A stretch of DNA of 64,000 nucleotides from the NCBI GenBank assembly GCA_944990035.1, contig CALYLX010000126.1:1240001-1304000 (forward strand), in the 5' to 3' direction. Of the stretch, positions 45,938-55,395 are shown piece by piece. Every line of letters begins with the position of its first letter. The first letter of the stretch is position 1. A program made the translations under genes and the position numbers. The DNA comes from Clitopilus passeckerianus. Lineage: Eukaryota; Basidiomycota; Agaricomycetes; Agaricales; Entolomataceae. The notes under the pieces are model-generated. The model had not been told where the DNA came from. It searched no databases and saw only the letters and a list, made by a program, of their open reading frames with translations.

Positions 45938-47790
45938 TTACAGCTCGTCGTATCTTTTGCTACCCTTTCTCGCCCGGCGTTGCTTGGAATCTGCCTCCTC
46001 CTTCTTTTGATCCTTCTTGTTCTTGTTCTTGTTCTTGCCCACGATGATCCTTTCTTCCTGAACGTTGAGGCCAGCTTCCCTGAGCATGTCCGTCAATCTA
46101 TCCACCGCGCCGGCCTCGATGTCGTCCAGATCACCTTCTTCCACTATTTCGAACACGACGTTATCCTTGTTGTCGTAGACCTCCTCGAAAGCGACCTTGC
46201 CAGACTTGGACTGTTTTCCGCCTAGGATAGCCTCGATGGCGTTGCGCCAGATGTCGCTTCCGGAACGTGACTCCTCGTCCTTCTCGCTCTCGATTTGTGC
46301 TTTGGGCGGAGGTGGGCGCGATTTAGCCTTTTCTCGAACAAGTTTAGAGGGCGATCTCCATCAGGAATACTCTCGGCGTCACCTGCACTGTCACTGACAG
46401 GGGAAGGCAAAGTGTGAACGACTTCTCGACATCGGATCTCGTTGTCGTCGCCCTTGTCCCGACGAGACAAGAAGCCCGGTTCTGCGCAAAGCCGTGGTGT
46501 GTTGATGACCAAAACGTAGGAACACGTTTGCGTTTCTTTCACCAGTAAGATGGTATCTGTCATCGTCATGGAGCAATGGAACTAGCGGGGGAGTTTTTCG
46601 CTCAATCAGTCCAAAAGAGGCATGTTCGCGAATGTTATCGATAATTTACCTGGACTTCGACTTCTCGACTTCGGCCAGTCTTGTCGCAAATAGTTCCGTC
46701 CCCCCATCGCTGGACAAGATAGCGAGAGCCAGCTTGATGGGCCAACTGCACGTTCCCAGCCTGGGCATTCGGCTCAGCTACAGTGAGGTCCGCTCCAGGG
46801 TTAGGTGCTTTGCCGAGGGTATACGCTTCCCACTAAAAAATCAGTTAGAAATCTAGAAAGCGTCATATCAGAAGCACGAGATACCTCTGGGTCTTCTTCA
46901 GGTGTCCTGTAGCCCCCTGGGGACAGATAGACGTATCAGTATTTGACAAAGAAGACATAGGACGAGTGAAGAGGGAAATAATCTGGGACACATGTTTATA
47001 GATTTAACCAAATTCAGGCGAGCGTCGATCATTTGAAGCCGCGTGTGGGGTTGAAGATGGCACAAAGGCACAAATATGCCACAGTGTGCGATAATAAGCG
47101 TGTATTTTAGGGTAATAAGATGAATCACCTGAATCGAGTGTCACTGGCTGAATTACTTCCTTGAATTGCCGAATTTCCTTGTTGTGGCAATACGAGTAGG
47201 TGAACCAACCCTGCTGATGCTAGAAAATGTGATGGAAATTCAGATCCGACAGGCAGGAGGGTGAGTCAAGAGCACCCACATAGAGACACGTTCCTAAAAG
47301 GTCTTGCAATAAAGCCCAGCCGCGTGAAGATGTTGCTTCAAGATCAGGCTCTTCTTCCTCGAGCGGGTGAGACGCATTATCGGATGGCTTGGGAATATAG
47401 CACAGGTATGAGTCCTTCGGGCCCATTCGCATGTGTTCAAGTGTATAATTCCCTGAATATGATGCAAGAGGCTGCTAAACCGAGTGATTAGTTCCAGAGT
47501 GATTCCGGGCCACTGAGACGCACAGTATCGGAGACAGTAGCACTTCCACCCTCGATCTCCTTTCTTTGTGACTGTGGAAGGTGCTGCCATGGTTGATCCA
47601 AGAATTCCAGTTCACCCCCGGGTAGACCATTTCTGAGCCATCTTTCTGCCGTTTCGTTCAACAGAGGTAGTTGATTCAAGAAGGTTACACGAAATTTAGG
47701 AAAAGCATAAGTGTCCTCAGGTAGAGAATCAACAATTTTTGCTGCCGAGAAAGACGTTAGGGTTGAAAGCAAGAGCAGCAGAGAATGCAT
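45938..47790 (-). CDS. YOS9: OS-9/Yos9 ER lectin of the ERAD pathway
   Basis: Reads trimmed N-glycans on misfolded proteins and hands them to the Hrd1 ligase from the ER lumen. ATG 47790 opens a signal peptide (MHSLLLLLSTLTSFSAAKIV). The MRH (mannose-6-phosphate receptor homology) domain is spread over several exons: YTLEHMRMGPKDSYLCYIPK, LLGTCLY, QGWFTYSYCHNKEIRQFKEV, SRYLVQRWGDGTICDKTGRS, FHCSMTMTDTILLVKETQTC, and YVLVINTPRLCAEPGF. All glycan-binding landmarks (the W in WFTYSYC, Y/E/R near the end) and paired Cys are there. The C-terminus is acidic then Lys-rich and ends in KRYDEL, an H/KDEL-like ER retrieval signal, as yeast Yos9 ends in HDEL. A frame switch near 46350 is resolved by a 50-nt intron (GTGACG...CTAAACTTGTTCGAG). 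About nine exons. Confidence 0.9.
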
Positions 47791-48207
47791 TGTACACGAC
47801 AATGATGATAGGAACACGTCTATGGGTTGCTTAATTGCCGGAGGAAGTGTTTAAACTCCGATTGATGGCAATGCCGCGGAAAATTCTAAAAGAAGAAACC
47901 CGGAAGCAACTGTTATTTTGAAAATCTCCGTTAAATTGTGTCCATGTGCTATTTGTTCTTGCTCGTTTCCATCATTTTCAGTCCTTCTTACTGTCCACAA
48001 TTCACATTACGTGAGTATTTAGACCCCCAAAATCAGGGGTAAAAGTCTACGATCGTACTACATGCGATAATAGTATTCGAACGAGGGAAATTCATTTGTA
48101 CGTTCTTTCCTATTTTCGGTATTGATTTGTTCATTAAAGCCGACTCGAATTTCCCTTTTCCCCCTTTTACCTTCTCTTCCTCGTACTAGTTCCGTCTCTT
48201 CTAAACA
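47791..48207. other. Divergent promoter between YOS9 and AT-hook gene
   Basis: About 415 bp between two start codons. Long T/C-rich stretch just before the AT-hook ATG. No gene or repeat seen. Confidence 0.4.
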
Positions 48208-48776
48208 ATGTCCTTGTCACCGCCCGACGAGGGCCACTTAGATCCTGAGGAAAAGGAGCTTGACCAACTCGATGAGCACCAACCTGGTGCAGATACTGAA
48301 GGCGGTGAGTTGCTCTAGCTTGGCCGCCATTCCTTTTCGAACGGCAGCACTATCGTCGAAAACTCCGACACAGTCTCTGAATCGGTCTCCTCCAGAAGGC
48401 GCCGCGCAGGACCCTCAAGTACCTGTGAAGCGGGGAAGAGGGCGTCCTAAGGGCAGCAAAAACAAGAATTCGACAGCGTCGAGTGCTGCCAGTACGGCGG
48501 TTCCTGCTGTTCCCAGGAAGAGGGGACGGCCACCCAAGGTAAATAACGTCTCACAGTGGTTATCGGCGGTCTCGCTCGCCCAGGTCGACTACAGGCTCTA
48601 ACGGCTGTTTTTTCTCTGCTCTCACAGGAGAAGAAGGATGAACCAGAGGGTTCAGCACCAAAGAGGAAACGGGGACGTCCCCCAAGAATCCTAAGCCTGA
48701 GGGGGAAGCTGAATCGTCAGAACCACCCATGAAGAAGAAACGAGGTCGGCCACCGTCAAAGAAGACGGAAGAGTAG
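48208..48776 (+). CDS. AT-hook DNA-binding protein (HMG-I/Y-like) with four hooks
   Basis: Small nuclear protein expected to bind the minor groove of AT-rich DNA. ATG 48208 starts an acidic head (MSLSPPDEGHLDPEEKELDQ). After an intron come four AT-hooks: KRGRGRPKGSKNK, PRKRGRPPK, KRKRGRPPK and KKKRGRPPSKK, the last just before the end (KTEE, TAG at 48774-48776). Three exons. Between hooks 3 and 4 the frame breaks at CCCCC (48679-48683): with six C the codons read RPPKNPKPEGEAESSEPP and run into hook 4, while the sequence as given ends early and loses that hook. About 145 residues after repair. The hook pattern makes the class certain; the target is unknown. Confidence 0.8.
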
Positions 48777-49303
48777 TGTCCACCTGCCCCGTTGTCGTCC
48801 TTGTCGCTCCCTTTATTGGCTTTCGGCACTCTCTCTTGCTTTCGATCACCATCTGTAGTTATCTCACTGTCTGTGTAACTGGACTGGCTGCTGTTTTTTC
48901 TTTCTTTCTGTTTCGGTAGTGTCCTCGAATTCACGACCTGTTACGCCTCGCTTTGACCGCTTTCCGGATTGAGCCTGTACACGATTCTCTAAATCTACTC
49001 GATATTCTATTAGCTGGAGCCCTGACTACTACGTACACCCAACGAGGCGATTAAGATTTGCTTCCGCGATGATTGCGGTCACTGAAAGTTGGGGCCTCAG
49101 GTGAATGAAGAGGGAGAATCTCCTCGACATTTCACATGTTGTGGAAGCCAGGTCCCTGGGTCTGGGAACCATCTTTGGTCCTTGGAGTTTGGTATGTCAG
49201 ACCCCAATTTTTACAAGAAATTTGGCGGAGGCCGGAGGGACCGGCGTCAACAGGGTTCTCCAAACTGGGATATAAGGTTTCAACCGTTCAACGGACGGCC
49301 CTC
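48777..49303. other. Intergenic region between convergent AT-hook and KMO genes
   Basis: About 525 bp of convergent 3' flank. Open frames at 49089-49477 are antisense or out of frame to KMO's end and are not supported. No repeat or RNA seen. Confidence 0.35.
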
Positions 49304-51208
49304 TTATGGTCGAATATTGAATGTCACGGATATGAACCACATCAACCACATTCCCACCAATCCCAACGCCATCACGCACGCCCAGAACAGCCGCTCGATA
49401 ATAGCCGCCTGGTTGATAGCCCGTCTTTGAGCTGTGGCGTAGCTAATATCGGGGCGGAATGTCACCATTGTATATAGTGGCAACCAACCTGACGGATTCC
49501 CTGGAGGGTACGGCATCCGGAATAACAAAGGCCTGAACGATGCCAGCGTACTCTGTGACCGCGATGTGAGAGTATACAACAGATTGTCGAGCTGCTTCCT
49601 GAGAAGATATCCCATCGTGGTCACCGAGTGACGCATCTCAATGCTGTCAGGTTCAGGGTGTTAGTCTGAGTGAATTGATCACGAAAGCATCCCTACTCAC
49701 TAATTGTCCATTGCCAGATCGCAGATGGCAATAAGGTCGCCGTGACGACTGTGCGAATATCGCTGCAGCGCGGAGGCTAAGCGAACATCAATGTCACTCT
49801 CTTTGTCTGTCTTCGCAGCCTGGACTCCCTCCTCCAGGAACAAGGTATGCAATACCCGCACGTCTTCGAGCCCACAATTGAGTCCTTGTCCGAAGAAAGG
49901 GACCATTGAATGGGCGGCATCCCCAAGAATAATTACGCGATCCTTGTAATGATACGGAGTGCACTAGACACAAGAAGGATAGATTAGCATCCGTTACACC
50001 CTCGTCAATCGTCACAATAGTCACCTTTGTATGAATCAGGGGACTGCGGGGATTTGTCGTGAAATCCTTCACAAGGGTTTTCTCGCCTATCAATGACAGT
50101 GCGTCGGGAAAATGGGTCTTAAACCAAGCGACGATTTGTTCGGTGGTACAAAGGCGATCAAATTCTGCGCTAGGCGCGAATAAGGTGCAGGTGAAGGTTT
50201 TGTCCTAGGGCGTTGATTATCATCTGGCAGACACGGAGATTTTTAGGCCGAAAATACCTTGTTGGGTAGTGCGATGAGCATGAAAGAATGTCGCGGCCAT
50301 ATGTGCAGATGATTCGGGTCAAGGAGAAAAGAAGGTTTTCCATCGTCTCCTGTGCCGGCGGGCATCTTTAATTCAATATATTCGTGTCTGATGTATTCCT
50401 GTTGGTAATTCATTCTGGCGGAGAGGAACGGGATAGCGCAGAGATGTCATTGGACAGGCGGTGAGAAAAGAATCAAGGAAAGACGTGAATATAGGCATCT
50501 GTGCGTGAAAAATGTGCACCTACCTGACAACTCGCATCAACTGTCGCCGAATGATGGAATAACTTCCATCTGCACCTATACACAAATCGAAATTGACAGT
50601 AAAATCTTCCGTGGACTCAGCCTTTCGGATAGTCAGGATTCGTTGATCAAAGTCAGCCGAAAGTATCTTGTGGTTGAAGAACGCATGGACGTTGGGTAGT
50701 GCAAGAGCCTCCCGTAACAATTCTTCATTGAAAAGCGCTCTATCAATTGAGTTGATGCACTATGAGAAAGAAGGCCAGGGTAAGTCCAAAAAATGACCTG
50801 GGCTAGAAGAATATCATTACCTGTCCATCTCTGTCGTAAAGTTGACTGTCAAGGTCGCCATTTGAGAGGTGTATCATCCGGCCGCGCATAGGAATTACGG
50901 CTTGCATTAGCCGCTGGGTTGCAGAGGCATCGATAGCATCTAATGCAGCGAGTCCGCGGTGGGAAATCGCAAGGTTTATTGAGCGCTGCTGATTAGCAGC
51001 TTTAGTGGCAGGAAGTCTTATATCTGTGAGAAGCAATTCATTTCGATTTAGCGGCTTGAAGTTCTGAATGATTAGAGAAGGCGATCATACCTGGCCGCCC
51101 TTCGTAGATCTCGACATTCCAGCCAGCCTTAGCGAAGGCCATAGCTGCAAGGCACCCAACAGGGCCAGCCCCGACGATTGCCAACTTTCTTGCCGACGAT
51201 GAAGCCAT
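49304..51208 (-). CDS. BNA4: Kynurenine 3-monooxygenase
   Basis: FAD- and NADPH-dependent hydroxylase of kynurenine on the mitochondrial outer membrane. ATG 51208 starts [20 protein letters not shown] with the FAD-binding G-x-G-x-x-G and the acidic strand end [50 protein letters not shown] and [19 protein letters not shown] follow. The second FAD motif is [26 protein letters not shown]. The C-terminus carries a membrane helix ([19 protein letters not shown]), as in outer-membrane KMO. About eight exons and 510 residues, with no frame break. It is divergent from kynureninase, with start codons 228 bp apart, and a formamidase lies one gene away, so the three steps are adjacent. Confidence 0.95.
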
Positions 51209-51233
51209 TATTGAAGGATAAGTTAGTGGAGGT

Positions 51234-51240
51234 TGAGTCA
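51234..51240. promoter_or_regulatory. Gcn4/AP-1 element TGAGTCA in the KMO-kynureninase intergenic region
   Basis: Perfect seven-base Gcn4/AP-1 site, 26 bp upstream of the KMO ATG and 197 bp upstream of the kynureninase ATG. Two direct copies of TTCAACGCTC lie near the kynureninase start (51405-51414 and 51418-51427). Control of both genes by an amino-acid-starvation bZIP factor is inferred, not shown. Confidence 0.5.
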
Positions 51241-51436
51241 GTAAATGTTAGCTGGCATTACTAACAACGAACAAATGGACCTGCGTCCAAATTGCGCAAT
51301 CAGTTAACGACCGACCCGGTGGATCCGAATCTAATCTAATCTCAACCCCTCTTAAGATTATCCCGGATCTTGGACCGCTCCGTCTATTTAGACGCATCGT
51401 CCGGTTCAACGCTCTCTTTCAACGCTCCTTCGTATC

Positions 51437-53167
51437 ATGGCCAGCCCACTCGAGACGTCTCTTTCCCAAGAATTCAACTTTCCCACCAATAAAGATATCG
51501 GCGCGAAGCTCCGTGCAGATGCTGGTGCGTGATCAATTGTCAATGTCAGTTCAGCAGATCAACATGGATCTGACGGAGAAATAGACGACAAAATCACATA
51601 TCTTTGCGGGAACTCCCTCGGCTTGTGCTCTAACAGGTCCAAGAAACTCATTAATGAGGAGATTGACGTCTGGAGCACCCGGTGAGTTCACTTGCGGAGG
51701 CGTCTGGCCCCTAACTAACTTCCAAATTCTAGTGCTGTGATAGGCCACTTCTCTCACCCGCACTCCCGGCCGTGGACCAATTATGGGCACAAGGACGAGC
51801 TCACGAGCCTGATGGCGGAGATAGTTGGTAAGAACCGCTCTCACTGATGCAATAAATGGCATGGAATTCAAACAACCACAGGGGCAAAGCCAGAAGAGTT
51901 GCGGTCATGAGCACATTGACAGCCAATCTACACCTTATGATGAACTCCTTCTATAAACCCACTTCCGAGCGATACAAGATCCTGTGCGAGGCCAGAGCCT
52001 TTCCCTCGGACCAGGTAAATTCCGGGATTTTCTATGTGCGGAAATGTCACCGTGATACTGATTTTCCATTCTAGTATGCCTTCTATTCTCAGGTCGTTGC
52101 ACACGGATTGGACCCGGCCAAGTCTATCATCGAGGTTTCCCCAAGGGAGGGTGAATTCACCCTTCGTGAGGAAGACATCGAAGAAATTCTGGAGCGGGAG
52201 GGCTCTTCCATTGCTCTAGTTCTTTTCAGCGGAATTCAATACTATACTGGTCAATGGTTTGATATTCCTAGAATTACCAAGAAAGCAAAGTCTCAGGTTT
52301 GTCCGAACTATCCATTCACATGTTTAATCTCGTTGGTGACTTGACAATTAACCTTTAAGGGTTGTATCTGTGGATGGGACCTTGCGCATGCCGTCGGCAA
52401 CGTCCCTCTATCTCTTCACGATTGGGACATCGATTTCGCGGTCTGGTGTACCTACAAATATCTCAACTCTAGCCCAGGTGGCATCGCCGGCTTGTACATG
52501 CATGAGAAATGGAACGATACCCAACACCCTAGGTAATTCATTTCTTTCCCCGTCAAGGCGATCAGATCAGAAACTGACACACATACTTTCCCTGTTCCCC
52601 CTTTCTTTGATATTTCTCTGTATAGATTCGCAGGATGGTGGGGTCACGAGCTCAACACCCGATTCGAAATGCCGCCCAAATTCCAGCCTATCGACGGCGC
52701 ACAGGGTTTCCAACAATCCAACCCCTGCATTATCGCATTGGCTTCGCTGCTAGGGTCGCTGCAGATTTTCAAGCAGGCGGGAATGATGAAGCCTGTCCGA
52801 GAAAGGTCTCTTCAACTTACGAAGAGGTTGGAGGAATTGCTTCTGTCGTCGAAGTTTTACGTTCCTGTGGAGACGGTTAAGGAGCTCTATCCCCAGGGGA
52901 CAACGGACAAAGCGCCAGCATTTACATTCTTACGCCTCTTGATCCCAGTAGACGGGGGGCCCAGCTCTCGCTACTATTCCTCCCCATCGGTGCTGGTGTC
53001 ATGCAGAAAATTTTCGCGAGGCTAAGTGATCGTGGAGTTATCGGTGACGAGAGAGAGCCGGATGTGATAAGGTTGGCGCCATGCCCCCTTTATAACACGG
53101 TGCTGGATTGCGAGAAGGCGGCCGAATCGCTTGAGCGGCCTTCAACTCGATCATTATCGCTCAATAG
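51437..53167 (+). CDS. BNA5: Kynureninase
   Basis: PLP enzyme that cuts alanine from (3-hydroxy)kynurenine to give (3-hydroxy)anthranilate in the cytosol. ATG 51437 starts [20 protein letters not shown]. Family blocks: [59 protein letters not shown], and [17 protein letters not shown]. The PLP segment is [20 protein letters not shown] followed by [20 protein letters not shown], with the Schiff-base Lys in YKYLN; then [16 protein letters not shown]. Frame is lost near 52924-52928: one added base restores [20 protein letters not shown] through [21 protein letters not shown] second likely lost base at about 53135-53140 would end the protein at TAG 53165-53167; without it the frame runs into the antisense of the next gene. 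About eight exons, roughly 465 residues. Confidence 0.9.
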
Positions 53168-53227
53168 AAATGTACGGGGATATAGATGTGCATTTAATAT
53201 ACCACATTGGTTCGAAATAAATTCGGG

Positions 53228-54135
53228 CTATTCCCCTAGAATGAAATCCTTGAGGATATTCACATATGTGTCTGTACGGAGAATATCGTCGTGTTCGCTC
53301 GTTAAATCGGTAAAATTCGCGAAAACGTGCGAGTCAGGCTCCTTGGTCGACTTGCGTAAATGTCCAAGGACAGTCTTGCTCTGAACGAGGTCAATGAGGG
53401 TGTCTCCACTGGAATGAATAACGAGCCACCGAATATCTTGACGATGGGGTGCAAGATTGGTGACTGAAAATTCTGTCAAGGATTCCTGCAACCCGAAGGC
53501 TGCGTCCACAAACCACTCCTTGTATTTCGGGAAGGAAGTTAACAGGAGATCCAGGTCATAAATCCCCTCCGACATTATGATCCCATTGACTGCATTGACA
53601 AGTGATGTCGGAGGTTTGAGGGAAGGTGTGATCAACGAGGAATCCATGAAGATGGACATGAGCATGTGGGTGCTGCAGCTGTGACCGATGAGATACATGG
53701 AATTCGGGTCGTAGACTCGAGGTTTCTCAGGGGTTGGACCCTTCCAAACCTGCAAGAAACGTAGAGCGTTCAGTGTATCCTCTGAGTGACCGGGATGGCA
53801 AAAGTGGGTCCCGTCGGAAGAGGGATCGTGTGGGGTTAATCTATAGTTTATGACTGCGACTGGGAATCGTGTTGCTGATACAAGTTTCTGAGCCATGTCT
53901 TTGTGATCAGCCTTGTCTTCGCTAGCAGAAATTGGATATAAAGTGAGTATGAATAGGGTCTGATCCTGATAATCACGTACGAACGCCATGCACCTCCATG
54001 TACAAAGACTATGAGTGGTGGTGGGGCATTTACTACGTGTACATCGTCCTTAGGAACATAGACGTCAAGTTCTCTGAAGGTGTCCCTGACAGGAACATCG
54101 ACATAGGGAATATCGAGGAACGAGTTGGTGTTCAT
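53228..54135 (-). CDS. BNA7: Kynurenine formamidase (arylformamidase), alpha/beta hydrolase
   Basis: Hydrolyses N-formylkynurenine to kynurenine and formate. Two or three exons from ATG 54135 (MNTNSFLDIPYVDVPVRDTF). IVFVHGGAW is the HGGxW oxyanion motif of fungal Bna7; AVINYRLTPHDP follows; the nucleophile elbow is LIGHSCSTHML (G-H-S-x-S). Late in the chain DIRWLVIHSSGDTLIDLVQS supplies the catalytic Asp region and LTSEHDDILRT a His. It ends ILKDFILGE. Length about 285 residues suits the family. HGGxW plus adjacency to the next two enzymes of the same pathway make this assignment much stronger than a generic hydrolase call. A TGACTC core lies 40 bp upstream of the ATG (54175-54180). Confidence 0.85.
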
Positions 54136-54259
54136 CAAAGAAGGTGTCCACTGATCCTCGACTTGTCACGGAAGTGACTCGTATCACCTCCGAGAGATAT
54201 CATGAGGCTAGGGCTTCGGAGGTGGCGAGTACCAAGCCCAGGCTAGCGTTCTAAGGCTT

Positions 54260-54770
54260 CCGGCGCAGCACCTCTCTGACAAGCAAAACGTTCATCCCAG
54301 TCTTCTTCGCTGATGAAGCGGTACACGAGGGTAAGTAGCCGGACGGCTTTGAGGAGCAGGCTGTGACGCCCATCAAAACGCTCAAGCTGCTGATACACTG
54401 CGCTCAAGGCAAGAACTGCGTCCCATTAGTATGGGCCGACATCCCTCGGTAACAAGGAGGTTGCAAGTCGTAAGAAAGATTATGTAGAATCGCACCGACT
54501 ATGTAAACCGAAGATAGAGTGGGTCAATGTAACGGTTCTTTCTCTCGGGTCTTTGGCAAGGATCTTTCGGTGGAGTTGCACGTCAACGAATACCATTCTT
54601 TCCACCAACGATGAGCAACTTTTTGGGCATGACGTTGAATATGAGTGACTCCAAGGATATCCGCCTCGTACGCCAACAGATCCCGTCGGCAGTCCAAAGG
54701 CACTGTTAAAAGTTGAAAGACTGGAGTGATGGCAATACGCACTGGTATTGTCGCCTATCCCCAAATAGTA
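54260..54770 (-). CDS. Small uncharacterised gene or gene remnant
   Basis: Coding-like sequence is visible in two pieces. The downstream piece (about 54415-54260) reads VLALSAVYQQLERFDGRHSL, LLKAVRLLTLVYRFISEEDW, DERFACQRGAAPEALER and ends at TAG 54254-54256 on this strand. The upstream piece (about 54740-54520) reads QLLTVPLDCRRDLLAYEADI and LGVTHIQRHAQKVAHRWWKE. A possible intron (GTGCGA...GACGCAG) links the region, but I cannot join the pieces in one frame with consensus sites, and no start is clear. I do not recognise the protein. It may be a real short gene, or a remnant. Confidence 0.35.
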
Positions 54771-54804
54771 ATCCGCAGTTTGTTCACTTCGTGTCACGTC
54801 AACG

Positions 54805-54812
54805 TGACGTCA
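54805..54812. promoter_or_regulatory. Perfect CRE (ATF/CREB) palindrome upstream of PMP3, with TATA box
   Basis: TGACGTCA lies 57 bp upstream of the PMP3 ATG. It overlaps a 16-bp inverted repeat, GTCACGT-CA-ACGTGAC (54793-54808). A TATAAA follows at 54824-54829. In yeasts CRE-binding bZIP factors (Sko1, Atf1) run osmotic and oxidative stress genes, which fits PMP3. Confidence 0.6.
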
Positions 54813-54868
54813 TGAAAGTAGACTATAAAGATAGATACGGATTAGACAATTCAATCCCCCAACCCGCA

Positions 54869-55214
54869 ATGGCTTTCACCGCTTCAGATATTTGCAAGGT
54901 CAGTTAAAGGCGTTGCTCAACGTTCAAGACGTTGTTGACGTTAATTTTTTTCAGATCATCTTCGCCGTTGTCCTCCCACCACTAGGTGTCTTCTTCGAGA
55001 GGGGATGTGGAGCCGACCTCGTATGTTCTATTTTATCACTTTTAACCCGCATATCGACTAAACAAAACTTCAATAGCTTATAAACATCCTTCTAACATGT
55101 TTGGGCTACATTCCTGGAATCATCCATGGTGAGTTCCGTAATTTAATGCTTCACATGTTCAAGCTTACTCACAATCGCTTTTCACCAGCTTTGTACATCA
55201 TATTGAAATATTAG
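54869..55214 (+). CDS. PMP3: Plasma membrane proteolipid 3 (PMP3/RCI2 family)
   Basis: Tiny membrane protein that limits cation influx and membrane hyperpolarisation, usually salt-induced. Four exons spell 57 residues: MAFTASDICK, IIFAVVLPPLGVFFERGCGA DL, LINILLTCLGYIPGIIH, ALYIILKY, ending TAG 55212-55214. Two membrane helices and the UPF0057 signature (PPLGVF...G...D.LIN..L..LGY.PG..HA) are complete. The smallness of its exons hides it in single-frame scans. The CRE and TATA upstream suggest stress control. Confidence 0.96.
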
Positions 55215-55395
55215 CGACTTTGCTAATTTATGACGCATCGACCATGATCATTCACGATGATACCAGCGGACACTATGTATTATTTAGCCTCCCTGTAATA
55301 CTGCCACCATAATAACGAGTCTTGGACTTTCGAAAGAAACGATTGCGATTGATTGTTGAGATGCTTGTATACTAAAAGTCTATGAATTTGATGCC

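Noticed and set aside
46320..46400. Apparent frameshift in YOS9
   Set aside because: A 50-nt intron with a CTAAAC branch-like site and AG acceptor restores frame, so no sequence error needs to be assumed.
54180..54245. Possible tRNA-like arms (CTCCGAG...CTTCGGAG)
   Set aside because: Only one stem can be formed; no A-box or B-box consensus and no cloverleaf.
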